A stretch of 64,000 nucleotides of DNA from positions 2,335,001 through 2,399,000 of the forward strand of contig NZ_OY776414.1 of assembly GCF_963675585.1 (NCBI RefSeq). The letters are read 5' to 3'. Shown here piece after piece: positions 9,358 to 18,577 of the stretch. Position numbers and translations under genes: made by a program. This stretch comes from an uncultured Draconibacterium sp. (GTDB lineage: Bacteria > Bacteroidota > Bacteroidia > Bacteroidales > Prolixibacteraceae). The first letter of the stretch is position 1, and each line of letters opens with the position of its first letter. The notes under the pieces are model-generated. The model was given only the letters and a program-made list of their open reading frames with translations. It had not been told where the DNA came from and did no database searches.

Positions 9358-11445
9358 TTGATTTCATTTGGAACAAAATATTGGTTTATACTGCTTGTTG
9401 TAATTCTGGTAATTGCAGCGGGAGTGGTTACATTGCTGTATTTCAGAAATAAAGCAAACAGGGAGCTGTCAAAAACACAAATTCGCATTTTAATGAGTTT
9501 GCGTTTTTTTTCTTTTTTCCTGATTGCCTTTTTGCTGCTTTCTCCCTTTTTAAGAAACTTAAAGAAAGTAGTACAAAATCCCATCATAATTACTGCCTGG
9601 GATAATTCATCGTCGCTAACATCGGTTGGCGATTCGCTACAAAAAGCCGCATTATTTGCTTCGGTTAAAGAAGAAATAAATGATCAACTGGGTTCCGACT
9701 TCGAAGTAATTGAATACACTTTCGGGGAAACAACCAAACGTGAAGGGCAACAGGACTTTACAGACAAAGAATCGAATTACAGCGAAATGATTTCATCGGT
9801 AATGGATATGCATTTCAACCAGAATATTGGTGCGCTGATTGTTGCCGGCGATGGAATTTACAACCAGGGAAAAAATCCGGTAAACTTGCTGAATGAACTT
9901 AGTTTTCCTATTTATTCCATTGGCTTTGGCGACACATCTGTTGTCTCTGACTCACGCATTCAAAGCATTCGGGTAAACCGCACCGCATTTTCGGGGAACA
10001 AATTTCCGGTTGAAATTGACATGCAGTTTTCAAAAGTAAAGGGAAAAAATCTGAAACTATCGATTATACAAAATGGTGCAGAATTGGCAAGTCAGGTTAT
10101 TACTCCACCCAACGATAACTATTTCCATTCGCAGGAATTTATTCTGGAAGCAGGCGATCCGGGATTAAAACACTACTCGGTAGTAATAGAGCCTGTTGAA
10201 AACGAACGCAACACAGAAAACAACAAGGCAGGATTTGTAATTAATGTACTGAAAAACAAACAGAAAATCCTTATTCTGTCCGACGGATCGCATCCCGACA
10301 TTGGAGCCATTAAAAATACGCTGGAGGAACAAAAAACATACGAAGTTTCGGTTTTTACGGAAGAACCTTACCCTTCAAATTTACAGGAATTTAACCTGGT
10401 AATTTTAAACCAGCTGCCCACATCGGGAAAATCTGCCGCAAGCATTATCGAAACTGCGCGAAAAAGTCGCTTGCCACTTCTTTTTATTGTTGGGAACAAA
10501 ACTTTTTTACCGCAATTGAATGTTTTAAACCAGGGCGTAAAAATAGAGGCACTTGCCGGTAGCGGAGAAGAAGCCCAATCCTCTATAAATCCGGCGTATG
10601 CCACCTTTAATCTTTCCGAAGATTTTATTGAAATATTACCCAAGTTTCCACCACTTCAGGTCCCCTTTGCCAATTACGAAATGGAAGCGGAATTTACACC
10701 TTTGTTCTACCAAAAATTGAAAGGGATTGAAACGGGGAAACCAATTATAGCAACCGGAAAATTAGAAGGTAGAAAAATAGCCTATATTTTTGGAGAAGGA
10801 ATTTGGCGCTGGCGTTTGTTCGACTATTACCAAAACCAAAGTCACGCCCGGTTTAACGAGTTGATAAATAAATTGATTCAGTATTTGGCACTTCGCGAAA
10901 ACGAAGACAATTTTATTGTTGAATTTAAACCTGTTTATACTGAAACGGAAGATATTATTTTAAATGCCGAAGTGTATAACGATGCTTTTGAGCGTATTTC
11001 GTCGGAAGAGGTGAACATTGAACTGAAAAATTCAAACGACGAGGATTTTAATTTTTCGTTTGATATTCAGGGACAAAATTATTTTTTAAATGCCGGGCAT
11101 TTGCCAATGGGTGATTATACTTTTTCGGCTGATGTTACCATCGGAACCGAAACATTTACCGAAAGCGGAAATTTTACCATTGTACCTGTTAATATTGAAA
11201 ACGTAATTACACGTGCCAACCATACCATGCTTTATCAGTTGGCCAAACAAAGCGGTGGCGAGCTGTATATGCCGGCTCAAACAACCGAACTGATTTCGGA
11301 GCTAAAAACAGGGAATAAACTAAAAGCCAGTACCTATTTTCAGGAAATGATAAATGAACTTTTAAACCTGCGATGGCTATTTTTTGTTCTATTATTGTTG
11401 CTTAGTATGGAATGGTTTTTGAGAAAATACTGGGGCATTTATTAA
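9358..11445 (+). CDS. Membrane protein with von Willebrand factor A-like domain
   Basis: The 695-aa protein has two N-terminal membrane helices (about residues 8-30 and 47-65) and one near the C-terminus (about 672-690); the large part between them is predicted periplasmic. Directly after helix 2 comes a VWA-like domain with a DxSxS metal-site motif (DNSSSL) and a later AGDGIYNQG. Further segments look like beta-sandwich domains. The architecture recalls Bat/VWA membrane proteins of Bacteroidota, whose role is not well defined. The start is TTG at 9358: an in-frame stop lies at 9343 and the nearby ATG at 9353 is in another frame and stops at once. It leads the DUF6340 genes. Confidence 0.8.
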   Translation: MISFGTKYWFILLVVILVIAAGVVTLLYFRNKANRELSKTQIRILMSLRFFSFFLIAFLLLSPFLRNLKKVVQNPIIITAWDNSSSLTSVGDSLQKAALFASVKEEINDQLGSDFEVIEYTFGETTKREGQQDFTDKESNYSEMISSVMDMHFNQNIGALIVAGDGIYNQGKNPVNLLNELSFPIYSIGFGDTSVVSDSRIQSIRVNRTAFSGNKFPVEIDMQFSKVKGKNLKLSIIQNGAELASQVITPPNDNYFHSQEFILEAGDPGLKHYSVVIEPVENERNTENNKAGFVINVLKNKQKILILSDGSHPDIGAIKNTLEEQKTYEVSVFTEEPYPSNLQEFNLVILNQLPTSGKSAASIIETARKSRLPLLFIVGNKTFLPQLNVLNQGVKIEALAGSGEEAQSSINPAYATFNLSEDFIEILPKFPPLQVPFANYEMEAEFTPLFYQKLKGIETGKPIIATGKLEGRKIAYIFGEGIWRWRLFDYYQNQSHARFNELINKLIQYLALRENEDNFIVEFKPVYTETEDIILNAEVYNDAFERISSEEVNIELKNSNDEDFNFSFDIQGQNYFLNAGHLPMGDYTFSADVTIGTETFTESGNFTIVPVNIENVITRANHTMLYQLAKQSGGELYMPAQTTELISELKTGNKLKASTYFQEMINELLNLRWLFFVLLLLLSMEWFLRKYWGIY

Positions 11446-11471
11446 TCTGATATTAGGAATTGATTCAAGAT

Positions 11472-12524
11472 ATGAGACAGCTTTTTACAAAAAATACATA
11501 CGCATTACTGCTGCTAATGTTTCTGGCCGTTTCATGTTCAACGACTAAAATAATAACTATTGAAATTCCGGAACCGGCACAAAAAGAATTGCCGGACCGT
11601 ATTCAAAGTTTGCTGTTAGTAAACCGTACCGTTGACGAAAACTATTCGGATTTGAAAGCAGATTCGCTTCAAAATATTTTTTACCGAAAACAGTTCACAC
11701 TTGATACGCTGATTTATGACCTCACTGCTGTTGATACAACGTTAAAAGCTTTAGGTGAACTTTTATTTGAATCGGGAAGATATGATTTTGTTATTCCCGA
11801 AAACCGTTTTTTAGACTTCGAAAAGAATACATTTTTCAGTCAGGAAATGCCGTGGCAACAGGTAAAAGACATTTGCGAAACCTACAATACCGATGCAGTA
11901 TTATCGCTCGATATGTTTAGTACACAAGTAATAACTAAGTACGACAAGGATACATATTTCGATCCCATTCAGGATGGATTTTTTACTGCATCAACCGCAA
12001 ACATGGCTATAATTTACAATGCTCTGTTTCGAATTTACGATCCGCTGGAAGAGAAAGTATTGGTTCGCGAATTTTTTAAAGATACTGTTCAATGGAGCGA
12101 TTACGGAGCTTCGGCAAACGATTTGTTTCGCCATTTTACACCGGTAAAAACTGCACTAACTGAAGCAGGAATTGCCATTGCGCTCGATTTTTCGGAAAAA
12201 ATTACAACTGTTTGGAGAGAGGAGCAACGAAGCTTTTATGTTAAAGGAGATGACAATTTAAAACACGCTGGCACATTTATTGATAACCAACAATGGATTC
12301 AGGCCATGGCCCTGTGGAAAGAAACAGCAGAAAATGCTAAATCGAAAGCGACTAAAAGCAAGGCACAACTAAATGTTGCTATTGCTTATGAGTTACAAGG
12401 CGATATTGAAAATGCGATTTCGTGGGCACTAGATTCGTACAATACAATGTACCGCCAGTTTACCTACCAGTATCTGGAATTGTTAAACAAAAGAAAAAAA
12501 GAACTTCAAAAACAAACTAAATGA
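11472..12524 (+). CDS. DUF6340 family lipoprotein, copy 1
   Basis: First of three tandem paralogues. I start it at the ATG at 11472 rather than the in-frame TTG at 11460, because the signal peptide then begins in the usual way and ends in the lipobox AVSC. The body contains the shared pattern seen in all three copies: an IxIxxPG/E segment after the lipobox, an NADLLLSLD-like strand (here TDAVLSLDMF), a segment ending in W before an RSF/YV motif, and C-terminal TPR-like helices (NVAIAYELQGDIENAISWALDSY). No enzymatic motif is seen. It is probably an envelope lipoprotein of unknown role. Confidence 0.85.
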   Translation: MRQLFTKNTYALLLLMFLAVSCSTTKIITIEIPEPAQKELPDRIQSLLLVNRTVDENYSDLKADSLQNIFYRKQFTLDTLIYDLTAVDTTLKALGELLFESGRYDFVIPENRFLDFEKNTFFSQEMPWQQVKDICETYNTDAVLSLDMFSTQVITKYDKDTYFDPIQDGFFTASTANMAIIYNALFRIYDPLEEKVLVREFFKDTVQWSDYGASANDLFRHFTPVKTALTEAGIAIALDFSEKITTVWREEQRSFYVKGDDNLKHAGTFIDNQQWIQAMALWKETAENAKSKATKSKAQLNVAIAYELQGDIENAISWALDSYNTMYRQFTYQYLELLNKRKKELQKQTK

Positions 12525-13543
12525 ACCGACTCATTTTTCTGGGTTTTATTCTTCTCCTTTTCAGCTCGTGTACCGTTTATAAAGAATATTCTATTGACAT
12601 TTATAAACCCGGCGAAATAGCAATACCTCCCGAAGCACAAAATATTGCAATTGTTTATCGTAATTTTAAATACCCCGGCGACACATTACAGCATTACTAC
12701 AAAGACGATCACCGGCTACGAAAAGCGCCAAAAGATCCGGAAAACCTCGACAGTATTTTGGTAAGTACCTGCATGAAAGAACTGGCCAAAAACTTTAAAA
12801 CACAAAACACATTTAACAACATCCATATTTTCCCTCAATTATTTGAACCGCATTCAGCCAAAAAACTACCTGCCTTAAATTACGATGTGGTAAATACACT
12901 CACCACCTCCAGCCAAACCGATTTATTAATATCGCTCGAAACTTTTTCGTATTTCTACTCTGAATACTCATCTACCGAAGAAATGCCAACCAAGTCGAAC
13001 GAAGTAATTACAGCCGCTGTTTGGGGCGTTTACAATCCTTATTCGCAGAAGCTCCTGGAACGCAAAACCATGATCGACACCATTTTTTGGAATGGTTACG
13101 ACAACCAGGGAAATTACCGACGAAACAGCAAATTGCCTCCACGTATTACGGCTTTAAAAATTGCCTCGCAAATGGCAGGAGAAAATTATTCTAAACGTTT
13201 TTTTGCATCGTGGCAAACGGTAAACCGCTCGTATTCAGTTCCACCTCTTCCCGATTTTTCGGCGGCTGATGAATACGTGCAAAAAGGAGAATGGGACAAT
13301 GCCATTTTATTGTGGAAAAGGTATGCAGCCGACGACAACGGACGAATGGCAATTAATGCGCGGTACAATCTTGCTTTGGGCTACGAGATGAAAGATGACA
13401 TTGATACAGCCTTAAAATGGATTGTAGCAGCTCAACAAATTGCAACCGATTACCGCAGCAAAGAAGATTTAAAAATGATACTTCAATACAGAAAAATACT
13501 AACTAAACGACAAACAGATATAGCCAGGCTAAAGCAACTGTAA
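12521..13543 (+). CDS. DUF6340 family lipoprotein, copy 2
   Basis: Overlaps copy 1 by four bases (ATGA), a sign of coupled translation. The signal peptide ends in LFSSC. The shared segments are IDIYKPGEIAIPPEAQNIAIV near the N-terminus, TDLLISLETF in the middle and the C-terminal TPR-like NARYNLALGYEMKDDIDTALKW. Length (340 aa) is close to copy 1. Function unknown; the tandem arrangement suggests paralogues that assemble together or have divided a task. Confidence 0.85.
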   Translation: MNRLIFLGFILLLFSSCTVYKEYSIDIYKPGEIAIPPEAQNIAIVYRNFKYPGDTLQHYYKDDHRLRKAPKDPENLDSILVSTCMKELAKNFKTQNTFNNIHIFPQLFEPHSAKKLPALNYDVVNTLTTSSQTDLLISLETFSYFYSEYSSTEEMPTKSNEVITAAVWGVYNPYSQKLLERKTMIDTIFWNGYDNQGNYRRNSKLPPRITALKIASQMAGENYSKRFFASWQTVNRSYSVPPLPDFSAADEYVQKGEWDNAILLWKRYAADDNGRMAINARYNLALGYEMKDDIDTALKWIVAAQQIATDYRSKEDLKMILQYRKILTKRQTDIARLKQL

Positions 13544-13544
13544 A

Positions 13545-14738
13545 ATGAAACCTTTCTACCAATTCCTCATTCTGTTTCTTGCACTTCTGGTAAATCAGGG
13601 ATGCAATACCCTTTACAATACAAAGGCGATTGACATAGAAATTGTTGTTCCCGGAAAAGTAAAAATACCGGGAAACTATAAAACGGTAGCCATTAAATAC
13701 AACAACAGCAACATTTCTCCAAATCCTTTTTTTCAAAGATCATCTTTTGTTGATTCAACAATCAACCGTAAAACAAACCTCGACAGTATTGCTTCAAAGG
13801 TTTATTTCTCTCAGTTTATTGAAGAAATGAAAAAACAAGACTTTTTTGATTCGATAACACTGTTGGAAGAACAAGATTATAGTTTGATTCAGGTTCGTGA
13901 TACGAACAATTACACGTTTGAAGAAAATGACGGCAAAATACTACTACAAGAAGACAACAGGAGTAAAATCAATGTCTCATTATTTTCACGACTCATTAAT
14001 CAATTTCCAAATACAAACAAATCGTATGAATCGGAAAAGTATTTAGATCCGCATTTCGGATTATACAACGCCAGCGAATTGCAAAATATAGCGGATAGTA
14101 CCAATGCAGATTTACTTTTATCCCTCGATTACTTTGCATCGCTCGACGGCATTTTTTACAACAAAGAAATTCATTTAGCCAGCGAAGTGGTAATGGTTCA
14201 GGCTTGTTGGAACTTTTACGATTTAAAAAAGATGGAGTTCATCAATATATACGAGAAACGAGATACAATTTTATGGGATCAGTTTGCAGAAAATGTAAGA
14301 GATGTTGAGGAAGCACTACCACCTCGGCACGATGCAGTTTTAAATGCCGCCGATATTGTAGGTGAAAGTTTTGCCCACATGTTAATTCCGCATTGGGAGC
14401 AGGTGCAAAGAATGTATTACAGCTCCGGGCATATTGAACTAAAAAAAACAGATCAGTTGATTGAGGAAGGCAAATGGTTGGAGGCAGCCGAAATCTGGAA
14501 AGCAAATGTAAACAATCCGAACAAGGCAATTGCTGCAAAAAGTAAATACAATATGGGTTTAGCCTGCGAAATGCAGGGGAATCCGGAAGCTGCGTTGGAA
14601 TGGATAGTTGAATCATTCTATGTTTTTGGGCAAAAAAACCAATTGCATTTTGACAATTGTATGGATTACATACACATTCTGGGTCAACGAAAACAGGATG
14701 TAAAAGTACTGGAAAAGCAATTTATAGATATAGAATAA
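13545..14738 (+). CDS. DUF6340 family lipoprotein, copy 3
   Basis: Starts two bases after the stop of copy 2. The signal peptide ends in the lipobox-like VNQGC. It is the longest copy (397 aa) because of an insert around residues 95-170, while the conserved blocks IDIEIVVPGKVKIPGNYKTV, NADLLLSLDYF and SKYNMGLACEMQGNPEAALEW align with the other two. It ends the four-gene plus-strand run that begins with the VWA-like membrane gene, so all four products may work at the same envelope site; that is inference. Confidence 0.85.
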   Translation: MKPFYQFLILFLALLVNQGCNTLYNTKAIDIEIVVPGKVKIPGNYKTVAIKYNNSNISPNPFFQRSSFVDSTINRKTNLDSIASKVYFSQFIEEMKKQDFFDSITLLEEQDYSLIQVRDTNNYTFEENDGKILLQEDNRSKINVSLFSRLINQFPNTNKSYESEKYLDPHFGLYNASELQNIADSTNADLLLSLDYFASLDGIFYNKEIHLASEVVMVQACWNFYDLKKMEFINIYEKRDTILWDQFAENVRDVEEALPPRHDAVLNAADIVGESFAHMLIPHWEQVQRMYYSSGHIELKKTDQLIEEGKWLEAAEIWKANVNNPNKAIAAKSKYNMGLACEMQGNPEAALEWIVESFYVFGQKNQLHFDNCMDYIHILGQRKQDVKVLEKQFIDIE

Positions 14739-14746
14739 AATGCATT

Positions 14747-14773
14747 AAAAAGGGGGAAACCAATGTTTCCCCC
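14747..14773 (-). terminator. Terminator of the cvfB-like gene
   Basis: A 9-bp perfect stem (GGGGGAAAC at 14752-14760 with GTTTCCCCC at 14765-14773) closes a 4-base loop. Read on the minus strand it is followed by a T5 run (14751-14747), so it ends transcripts of the S1 gene; on the plus strand it has no good T run. Confidence 0.7.
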
Positions 14774-14878
14774 ACTATTTAACCAAAAATCACAACATAA
14801 AAATATTGTCGTTTAAATTTAGAATTTTTAGCTCAACTATTCCAAATTTTATAACATGTTATTAAGTATATGTTCAAT

Positions 14879-15712
14879 TTATTGAATTAACTTTATCCCA
14901 TCCGAGTCGAATGAGATCAGCTGTTTTTTATACAATCCTCCAATCGCTTTTTTAAAGCTCTTTTTGCTTATACCAAACATTGCCTGAATCATTTCAGGAG
15001 AGGTTTTATCCGAAACGGCCATAAAACCACGGTTTTCCCTTAGTTCATTCAAAATTTTCTCCGAAATGGCATCTACTTTTTCGTAACCTGGCTTTTCGAG
15101 TAAAAGGTCTATTTTTTCGTCGTTTCGCACTTTGTTAATATACCCTTTGGTTCTTAAGCCAGTCTCCAATTGCTGAAAAACCTGGTTTTTATATAACATT
15201 CCCGAATGCTCAAGATTAACAATCGCTTTGTACCCCAAATCAGTCTCTTCCATTATAATTAAATCAACTTCCTGCCCCTTGGTATACTCCGGTGGTGTGT
15301 TGTCTAAAAATTTATTCAGCTTTGCCGAAGCAGCAATACGGTTCGAAAGTAAATCGAGGTAAATATAAACCCAATACGAATTCCCTTCCATCATTTTGCT
15401 GCGTTGCTCACGAAAAGGAACCAACAAATCTTTTGGCAATCCCCAATCCAGAAAAGCACCAAAACTACTGGTTGCTTTCACTGTTAAACAAGCAAAATCG
15501 CCAACCATCGCCAACGGCGTTTCAGTGGTTGCCACCAAACGGTCTTCCGAGTCGGTATATACAAATACTTCAGCTACTCCGGCTGCTTTTACTTCATCGG
15601 TAACAAATTTCCTGGGCATTAATATTTCGCCATGATCGCCTCCATCCAAATACACACCGTTATCGGTTTCACGGTTTATTATCAGCGTATTTATTTTTCC
15701 TATTTCCAACAT
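14879..15712 (-). CDS. CvfB-like S1-domain RNA-binding protein
   Basis: The protein is made of repeated S1-like modules, starting with MLEIGKINTLIINRETDNG, with HGEILMPRKF and FGAFLDWGLPKDLLVPFREQ in the first two, and ends in a winged-helix segment (KTSPEMIQAMFGISKKSFKKAIGGL is read in frame at the C-terminus). This is the CvfB/YitL layout. Family members bind RNA and influence virulence-factor expression in Firmicutes; in Bacteroidota the role is unknown. The ATG at 15712 is preferred over an in-frame TTG at 15718. A -7-like box lies 54 bases upstream and a terminator follows. Confidence 0.85.
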   Translation of the reverse strand: MLEIGKINTLIINRETDNGVYLDGGDHGEILMPRKFVTDEVKAAGVAEVFVYTDSEDRLVATTETPLAMVGDFACLTVKATSSFGAFLDWGLPKDLLVPFREQRSKMMEGNSYWVYIYLDLLSNRIAASAKLNKFLDNTPPEYTKGQEVDLIIMEETDLGYKAIVNLEHSGMLYKNQVFQQLETGLRTKGYINKVRNDEKIDLLLEKPGYEKVDAISEKILNELRENRGFMAVSDKTSPEMIQAMFGISKKSFKKAIGGLYKKQLISFDSDGIKLIQ

Positions 15713-15765
15713 AATCAATCAATTAATTAATAGTTTGCCTAATAAATTTTAGCGCAAACACATTG

Positions 15766-15773
15766 CAAAAGTA
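15766..15773 (-). promoter_or_regulatory. Possible -7 promoter element for the cvfB-like gene
   Basis: On the minus strand this is TACTTTTG, an exact TAnnTTTG match, 54 bases before the chosen ATG. No TTTG occurs at the expected 19-base distance, so only half of the Bacteroidota consensus is present. Confidence 0.4.
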
Positions 15774-15853
15774 GTTTTAATTTGTGGCTTTTTCGCGAGA
15801 TTTATCAAATGCGCGCCAATACTTTGATATTTTGAAGATTAAAGAAGCCTAAA

Positions 15854-17509
15854 TTAGTTCTGAAGAAGCTCCTGTGCAGCTAGGATTGCAGTATTTGTGA
15901 GTTTTTCTCCACCCACCATTTTCGCCAGTTCTTCCACCCGCTCATCCTTGTTAAGATGTTTAATTGAAGTAAAGGTTTTTCCTTCTTCCTCGTATTTATA
16001 CACCTGTAGATGAACATCTCCTTTTGCCGCTATCTGTGGTAAATGCGTAATGTTAATGATCTGGGTTGAAGCAGAAAAGGTTTTTATAATGTTCCCCATT
16101 TTAACGGCAATTTCACCCGAAACACCTGAATCAATTTCATCAAAAATTACAGTGGGCAGTGCTTTTGAACTACGTAGTAAATTTTTTATGGCCAACATTA
16201 AACGCGACATTTCTCCACCGGAAGCAATTTTCGAAATTTCATCGGGCGCCGAATCCTGATTTGCGCTGAAAAGAACCGAAACTGAATCTTTCCCATCAGA
16301 ACGAAAGTCTTCCAGAAATGAGTGCAAAATTTGCAACCTCGATTTGCTCATTCCCATGAGTTTTAAATCAGCTACCACAGATTTTTCAATAATTGGAAAC
16401 GCACTTTTTCTGACGGCTGATAATTCTTTTGCCACTTTCTCAAGTTCTGTTTTTTGACGTTTCAAATCGTCTTCCAGTCGTTTTATTTCGTTCTCGTAAC
16501 CAACCGCACGATTAATTTTTTCGTCAAACTCAGTGCGCAATTCTATTAATGCACTAACTGAGTCAACGTTGTGTTTTTGTTGCAAACTGTATATCAGATT
16601 CAGCCTGTCGTTCACTTCTTCAATACGCGAAGGATTAAATTCAATACGTTCGGCAAGCATTTCAGCTTCGTCAATAATGTCCTTTAATTCGAACAAGGTA
16701 CTTTGCAAACGTTCAGACAAAGCAGCTGCATCTGTGTCGAAGTCCGTAATTTTTTCGAGTGCCTTTTGGGCCTCTTTTACATTCTGAACTACTGAAATGG
16801 CATCGGTATCCAATAAGTGTCCAACTTCTGAGAAAGCTGTTTTAATATCTTCGGCATGACTCAATTTTTGCAGTTCTGACTCCAGGTCTGCCTGTTCATT
16901 TTCAACCAACCTTGCTTCTTCCAACTGGTTAAATTGAAACTGAAAATAATCCAAATCTGCTTTTGCCTTTTCTGCCTTTTCTTTCACATCGGCCAATTTT
17001 TTTTCCTGGTTTTTGTATTCCGAAAAACGTTTTTTATACTCGCTAAGAATTGTTTCAGAACCCGCTACCGAGTCAACAAGATTTAACTGAAATTTTTGGT
17101 TGCTCAATTCCAGGTTCTGATGCTGCGAATGAATATCAATTAACTTTAATCCCAGTTCCCGCAATACCTTTAGGTTAACGGGAGTATCGTTAATAAAGGC
17201 TCTTGATTTGCCGGCCGGAGTAATTTCTCTTCGTAAAATTGTTAAGGGATCGTAATCCAGGTCATTCTCTTCAAAAAATGCATTAAGCGAATAGTTTTCC
17301 ACCTTAAAATGGCCTTCCACAATACATTTCTCATCCTTGTTTTTTAAGACTGAAAGATCAGCCCGGTTACCTAAAATCAATCCCAATGCACCAAGAATAA
17401 TCGACTTTCCGGCACCTGTTTCACCCGTAACCGAATTCAGATTTTTATGAAAATCGACCTGAAGGGTTTGTATTAACGCGTAATTGGAAATAGATAATCT
17501 CGACAGCAT
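15854..17509 (-). CDS. recN: DNA repair protein RecN
   Basis: SMC-like ATPase of double-strand-break repair. Walker A GETGAGKS is at residues 29-36, the RecN-typical SRAFINDTPV and LIDIHSQHQN follow, a long coiled coil occupies the centre, and the C-terminal lobe has the signature ASGGEMSRLMLAIK, Walker B VIFDEIDSGVSG and the ITHLPQIAA motif. The 551-aa length is normal. It is the last gene of the bamD-rpoZ-coaBC-DUF4835-recN run, 127 bases after the DUF4835 gene. Confidence 0.97.
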   Translation of the reverse strand: MLSRLSISNYALIQTLQVDFHKNLNSVTGETGAGKSIILGALGLILGNRADLSVLKNKDEKCIVEGHFKVENYSLNAFFEENDLDYDPLTILRREITPAGKSRAFINDTPVNLKVLRELGLKLIDIHSQHQNLELSNQKFQLNLVDSVAGSETILSEYKKRFSEYKNQEKKLADVKEKAEKAKADLDYFQFQFNQLEEARLVENEQADLESELQKLSHAEDIKTAFSEVGHLLDTDAISVVQNVKEAQKALEKITDFDTDAAALSERLQSTLFELKDIIDEAEMLAERIEFNPSRIEEVNDRLNLIYSLQQKHNVDSVSALIELRTEFDEKINRAVGYENEIKRLEDDLKRQKTELEKVAKELSAVRKSAFPIIEKSVVADLKLMGMSKSRLQILHSFLEDFRSDGKDSVSVLFSANQDSAPDEISKIASGGEMSRLMLAIKNLLRSSKALPTVIFDEIDSGVSGEIAVKMGNIIKTFSASTQIINITHLPQIAAKGDVHLQVYKYEEEGKTFTSIKHLNKDERVEELAKMVGGEKLTNTAILAAQELLQN

Positions 17510-17636
17510 TCTGAATTATTGTTTTTAAGATGGTTTAAAAATACCAAAAAACTATCAACGCCAATCAAATATTTGGTGAATTACAAAAAAGAAATAAATG
17601 AGGTAAAAAAGAATAAATACAGCAGGTTTTAAATCG

Positions 17637-18545
17637 TCAGAAACCTTCGTTCTCTGCAATTTTTTCGTACTTGCTTCCGTTTGACGGATCCACTTCGTTT
17701 AAGATTGCCATCACCCGATTTCTTTCATCGGGGTACGATTTAGAGAAAACATTAACCAACTCGTCGGCTTTGGCATCAAAAAACATGGTTAAAATATAGG
17801 TGGACGGACGACGACGAAATACTTTCTGAATATCCTTTAAAGCATTGGCAATATTTGCCCTGCCCTCTTCCACACGTTCCGACATCATATCCAAACCCAT
17901 TCGGTGGTAATTGTACATACAAGTGCGGAACGATGCATACGATTTATTCATCACATTTTCAATAAGCCAGTAGCGGTTTCGTTCGCTTTCAAAAGCTTTC
18001 CAACCTCTTTGAACCGCATTTTGGGAGTTGTTTACAATGGCTTGTGCCTTCTGAAAATACTCAGTTCCTCCTTCTTCTGAAAAGGTATCGTAATCAAAAC
18101 CCAAAATAACATAGGCATAAAAAGCCATAATATTGGTCAGGTTATCACGATTAGAAGTCTCGTTGTACTCGAGCGGCTGAAACTCTACATATTTACAATG
18201 AAAGTCGTTGTCTTTTATATTTAATACTGTTGAAGTGTAGCTCGAATTAAATATAGGCCGGGTTAACTGCACCTGAATAGATCCCTTGAATTCATCTGCA
18301 GAAATCTGCTCATCCAAACGAATTAGAATGTTACAGCGTATTTTTTCATCGTAACTATACACATGCTCTGTCCATTTACGGTTATTCATAAATTCGTATA
18401 AATCAGACTGCATGGTACGAAATAAGTTCTGGTTCGCACCCTGAATACTGTGAGCAGAAACAGTAACATTACAACGCAATTCCTGAGCTTGAGATGCCCA
18501 AACAAATGCAATAACAATAAAAACAATTACGGCGAGTTTTTTCAT
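17637..18545 (-). CDS. DUF4835 family exported protein
   Basis: A Bacteroidota-specific family usually found, as here, between coaBC and recN. From the ATG at 18545 a clean signal peptide (MKKLAVIVFIVIAFVWASQA) precedes the mature start QELRCNV, which is typical for the family. A longer start at 18581 overlaps the coaBC stop as ATGA and would add 12 residues; it would favour coupling but puts a non-signal stretch before the signal peptide. The body has NRKWTEHVY, a beta-rich first half and a helical second half. Function is not established; its position with bamD suggests envelope biogenesis. Confidence 0.88.
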   Translation of the reverse strand: MKKLAVIVFIVIAFVWASQAQELRCNVTVSAHSIQGANQNLFRTMQSDLYEFMNNRKWTEHVYSYDEKIRCNILIRLDEQISADEFKGSIQVQLTRPIFNSSYTSTVLNIKDNDFHCKYVEFQPLEYNETSNRDNLTNIMAFYAYVILGFDYDTFSEEGGTEYFQKAQAIVNNSQNAVQRGWKAFESERNRYWLIENVMNKSYASFRTCMYNYHRMGLDMMSERVEEGRANIANALKDIQKVFRRRPSTYILTMFFDAKADELVNVFSKSYPDERNRVMAILNEVDPSNGSKYEKIAENEGF

Positions 18546-18577
18546 AATTCTATAAATGGCATTGTAAAAATAGCATT

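Noticed and set aside
9309-9587. Minus-strand frame opposite the VWA-like gene start
   Set aside because: It overlaps the well-supported plus-strand gene and has low-complexity Lys-rich content and no recognisable domain.
11460-11474. TTG start at 11460 for the first DUF6340 gene
   Set aside because: The ATG at 11472 gives a standard lipoprotein signal peptide without four extra polar residues.
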